In this document: piece by piece, positions 5,329 to 6,549 of the stretch
How positions within the stretch are numbered: position 1 is the stretch's first letter
How the letters are laid out: each line of letters starts with the position of its first letter
NCBI GenBank assembly: GCA_964383495.1
Contig: CAYLHG010000031.1
Location: 1 to 6,549, forward strand
Length of the DNA stretch: 6,549 nucleotides
From: CAWKDC01 sp964383495
Lineage (GTDB): Bacteria; Pseudomonadota; Gammaproteobacteria; JABCZS01
Direction: 5' to 3'
Notes under the pieces: model-generated
Told to the model about the DNA's origin: nothing
Seen by the model: the letters and a program-made list of their open reading frames with translations, nothing else
The model's database searches: none
Position numbers and translations under genes: made by a program

Positions 5329-6330
5329 GTTCGCTGAATTGACCGTGGATGTATTAGAATGTAAGTGCTCGCTACTTGAGGTCGACAATAATACACGTGA
5401 TTGTTGCGCAGGCTGCAGTGTAGCCAGCTTCTTCCAGCGTTCACGTGAGGCATAAACAAATCGCGCTGCGCTATCCAAGCCTAAATCAGGATAATGTCTA
5501 CGCCCACTTTGCGAACCAACTGCTTCAATTTCTAGCTTATCACCAATGGTTCCTTGAGTTTCTTTATCAAAAGATTTCTTTACAGGGATTGTATAATTAT
5601 TTGATAGCACTTGAAACGCTACCGCACTTTGATAATGAACATAGGGCTGATTGGTCACTAGCATTACTTTCTTATCCCCATTCGATTCCATATTGGATTC
5701 TTTCCAGGATAGAAAGTTGTCTGTAGTTGTCGCTCGTTTAGCTCCTGGCGCGCTACTGGCATTGAGATAAACAACCTTTACACCATTAAATATTTTAAAT
5801 TTACTAACATGCTCATCAACAAGATATTTCATCATATCAATTTCATTGAGGTTTTCGACCTTATCTCTTATATACTGCATGTACCCAGCTTCTACATCGG
5901 GAGACATCTCACGATACCCTGAAAAAACATACAAGCGCTTAATTGTGCAACCATTTTCCATGAGGTTGGTCAGGTAATCAAGACGTTCTTTTACAGCCCA
6001 CGCTGTCGCACCCATCAAAAATGCTGCATCGTATTCTTTTTGTGTAGGAACGATACAGTCATACAATCCTATGTCTTTCAAAGCATTTGAAAGAATTTTA
6101 GTTTTACTAGGCGCAAAACGACCGCTGATTTCCCAGCGTTCTTTCCCCTCAGCTCTCAACCAACCCGTTTGTTTATTTTGTAATGATGCGTTAAATAAAT
6201 CGATAAGGTCTGATGCTGGCAGATCTGCTTCAATCAATGCCGTTTGTTCAGTAGTCTCTAGTAATGACATCCAAGCATTATGTTCCTTGGGGGCGGGGAA
6301 AAGTACTTTTAGCAGGTCTTTCATCTTCAT
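5320..6330 (-). CDS. Protein of unknown function with DUF218/YdcF-like features (336 residues)
   Basis: Not firmly recognised. The middle (about 98-250) runs in the order seen in DUF218 (YdcF/SanA/ElyC-like) proteins: AAFLMGATAWAVKERLDYL (LGG-x-R-L place), IKRLYVFSGYRE (strand plus G-x-R), RATTTDNFLSWKE (T-x-x-N place) and VMLVTNQPYVHYQSAVA (VTxxxH place). DUF218 proteins are often envelope-related, but here no signal peptide or membrane segment is seen, so a cytoplasmic or exported-effector role is open. The first ~95 residues are unassigned. The tail (315-336) is rich in Ser, Thr and Asn and probably disordered. The ATG at 6328-6330 is set by GAAGGAG (6338-6344) at 7 bases. It has its own promoter and is divergent to the reading frame at 6432. 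Confidence 0.8.
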   Translation of the reverse strand: MKMKDLLKVLFPAPKEHNAWMSLLETTEQTALIEADLPASDLIDLFNASLQNKQTGWLRAEGKERWEISGRFAPSKTKILSNALKDIGLYDCIVPTQKEYDAAFLMGATAWAVKERLDYLTNLMENGCTIKRLYVFSGYREMSPDVEAGYMQYIRDKVENLNEIDMMKYLVDEHVSKFKIFNGVKVVYLNASSAPGAKRATTTDNFLSWKESNMESNGDKKVMLVTNQPYVHYQSAVAFQVLSNNYTIPVKKSFDKETQGTIGDKLEIEAVGSQSGRRHYPDLGLDSAARFVYASRERWKKLATLQPAQQSRVLLSTSSSEHLHSNTSTVNSANKK

Positions 6331-6355
6331 AGCACGTCTCCTTCAGAACCATAAC

Positions 6356-6384
6356 AGCATATCAAAACAATAGTCATGATTCAA
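6356..6384 (-). promoter_or_regulatory. Predicted promoter of the DUF218-like gene
   Basis: The minus strand carries TTGAAT (6379-6384), exactly 17 bases, then TATGCT (6356-6361, 4 of 6). The start point would be near 6349, leaving a short leader with the GAAGGAG ribosome site. Confidence 0.5.
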
Positions 6385-6431
6385 GCTGTAGGCATTCGTG
6401 GAAACGTGAAATTGCTAGGAATAAACGAGTA

Positions 6432-6549
6432 ATGCAAGCACCTGCCTTACTCTATTGGATCTTTGGATCTATTGTGGAGTATTCCGATCTGCCCCATCAG
6501 CAAGAAGAGTATCATCATCTTGCACAGCGCTCTCAATTGCTAAATACTT
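6432..6549 (+). CDS. 5' part of an unidentified divergent gene (partial)
   Basis: An ATG at 6432-6434 opens a plus-strand frame that stays open to the window edge (39 codons). It starts MQAPALLYWIFGSIVEYSDL and goes on with a His/Gln/Glu-rich stretch (LPHQQEEYHHLAQ). The first part is hydrophobic and could be a short membrane or amphipathic helix. The ribosome site is poor: TAGGA lies 11 bases away. The frame is also open upstream to a TAG at 6330-6332 without another ATG or GTG, so the ATG is the best start. The product is not recognised, and a chance open frame is possible. Confidence 0.4.
   Translation, partial: MQAPALLYWIFGSIVEYSDLPHQQEEYHHLAQRSQLLNT

Noticed and set aside
5265..5459. 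Minus-strand frame of 64 codons
   Set aside because: Overlaps the 3' end of the DUF218-like gene in another frame; Cys/His/Arg-rich chance composition.
5445..5726. Plus-strand frame of 93 codons
   Set aside because: Antisense to the DUF218-like gene, which has a strong ribosome site and promoter; no family match seen.
6071..6373. Plus-strand frame of 100 codons
   Set aside because: Antisense to the N-terminal part of the DUF218-like gene and its promoter.
1..6549. CRISPR array, tRNA, rRNA, integrase or attachment site
   Set aside because: Read for these on both strands; no regular spaced repeats, no cloverleaf-like or rRNA-like stretch and no paired direct repeats that would mark att sites.

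Overview
The window looks like an accessory, slowly decaying stretch of an AT-rich gammaproteobacterial chromosome. A Legionellales-type host (Legionella, Coxiella or relatives) is my best guess. It rests on the low GC content judged by eye, a eukaryotic-like protein kinase with a long unrecognised N-terminus, and the toxin/Fic gene mixture. No marker gene fixes the taxonomy.

Layout, left to right. The 3' end of an unidentified plus-strand gene (to 86) converges on a minus-strand Hanks-type kinase gene (101-1549). Upstream of the kinase lies the C-terminal half of an MFS transporter (1642-2237), cut by a 100-N assembly gap (2238-2337). A short coding-like start just right of the gap may be the beginning of the same transporter. 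Next comes a complete vapBC toxin-antitoxin operon (2433-3088) whose promoter is covered by a nested set of TACAC/GTGTA half-sites. An 83-residue protein of unknown function follows (3244-3495) with its own good promoter. Between it and the next gene is a fragment resembling the C-terminus of an ISNCY-type transposase. A full-length class II Fic AMP-transferase follows (3647-4765) with a long inverted repeat between its -10 box and ribosome site. Then come a DUF1653 gene (4882-5100), the frameshifted remnant of a second, different Fic/DOC protein (about 5110-5281), and a 336-residue protein with DUF218/YdcF-like features (5320-6330). A divergent plus-strand reading frame starts at 6432 and runs off the window.

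Eight loci in a row read on the minus strand, but most have their own sigma70-like promoter with exact 17-base spacing, so this is a series of short transcription units and not one operon. The only tightly coupled pair is vapB-vapC (2 bases apart). Two toxin-type activities (VapC ribonuclease, Fic AMP-transferase), a dead second Fic gene and insertion-sequence debris point to repeated gain and loss of mobile genes. I see no CRISPR array, tRNA or rRNA. The most novel-looking parts are the kinase, the fic control region, the broken Fic remnant and the two proteins of unknown function.
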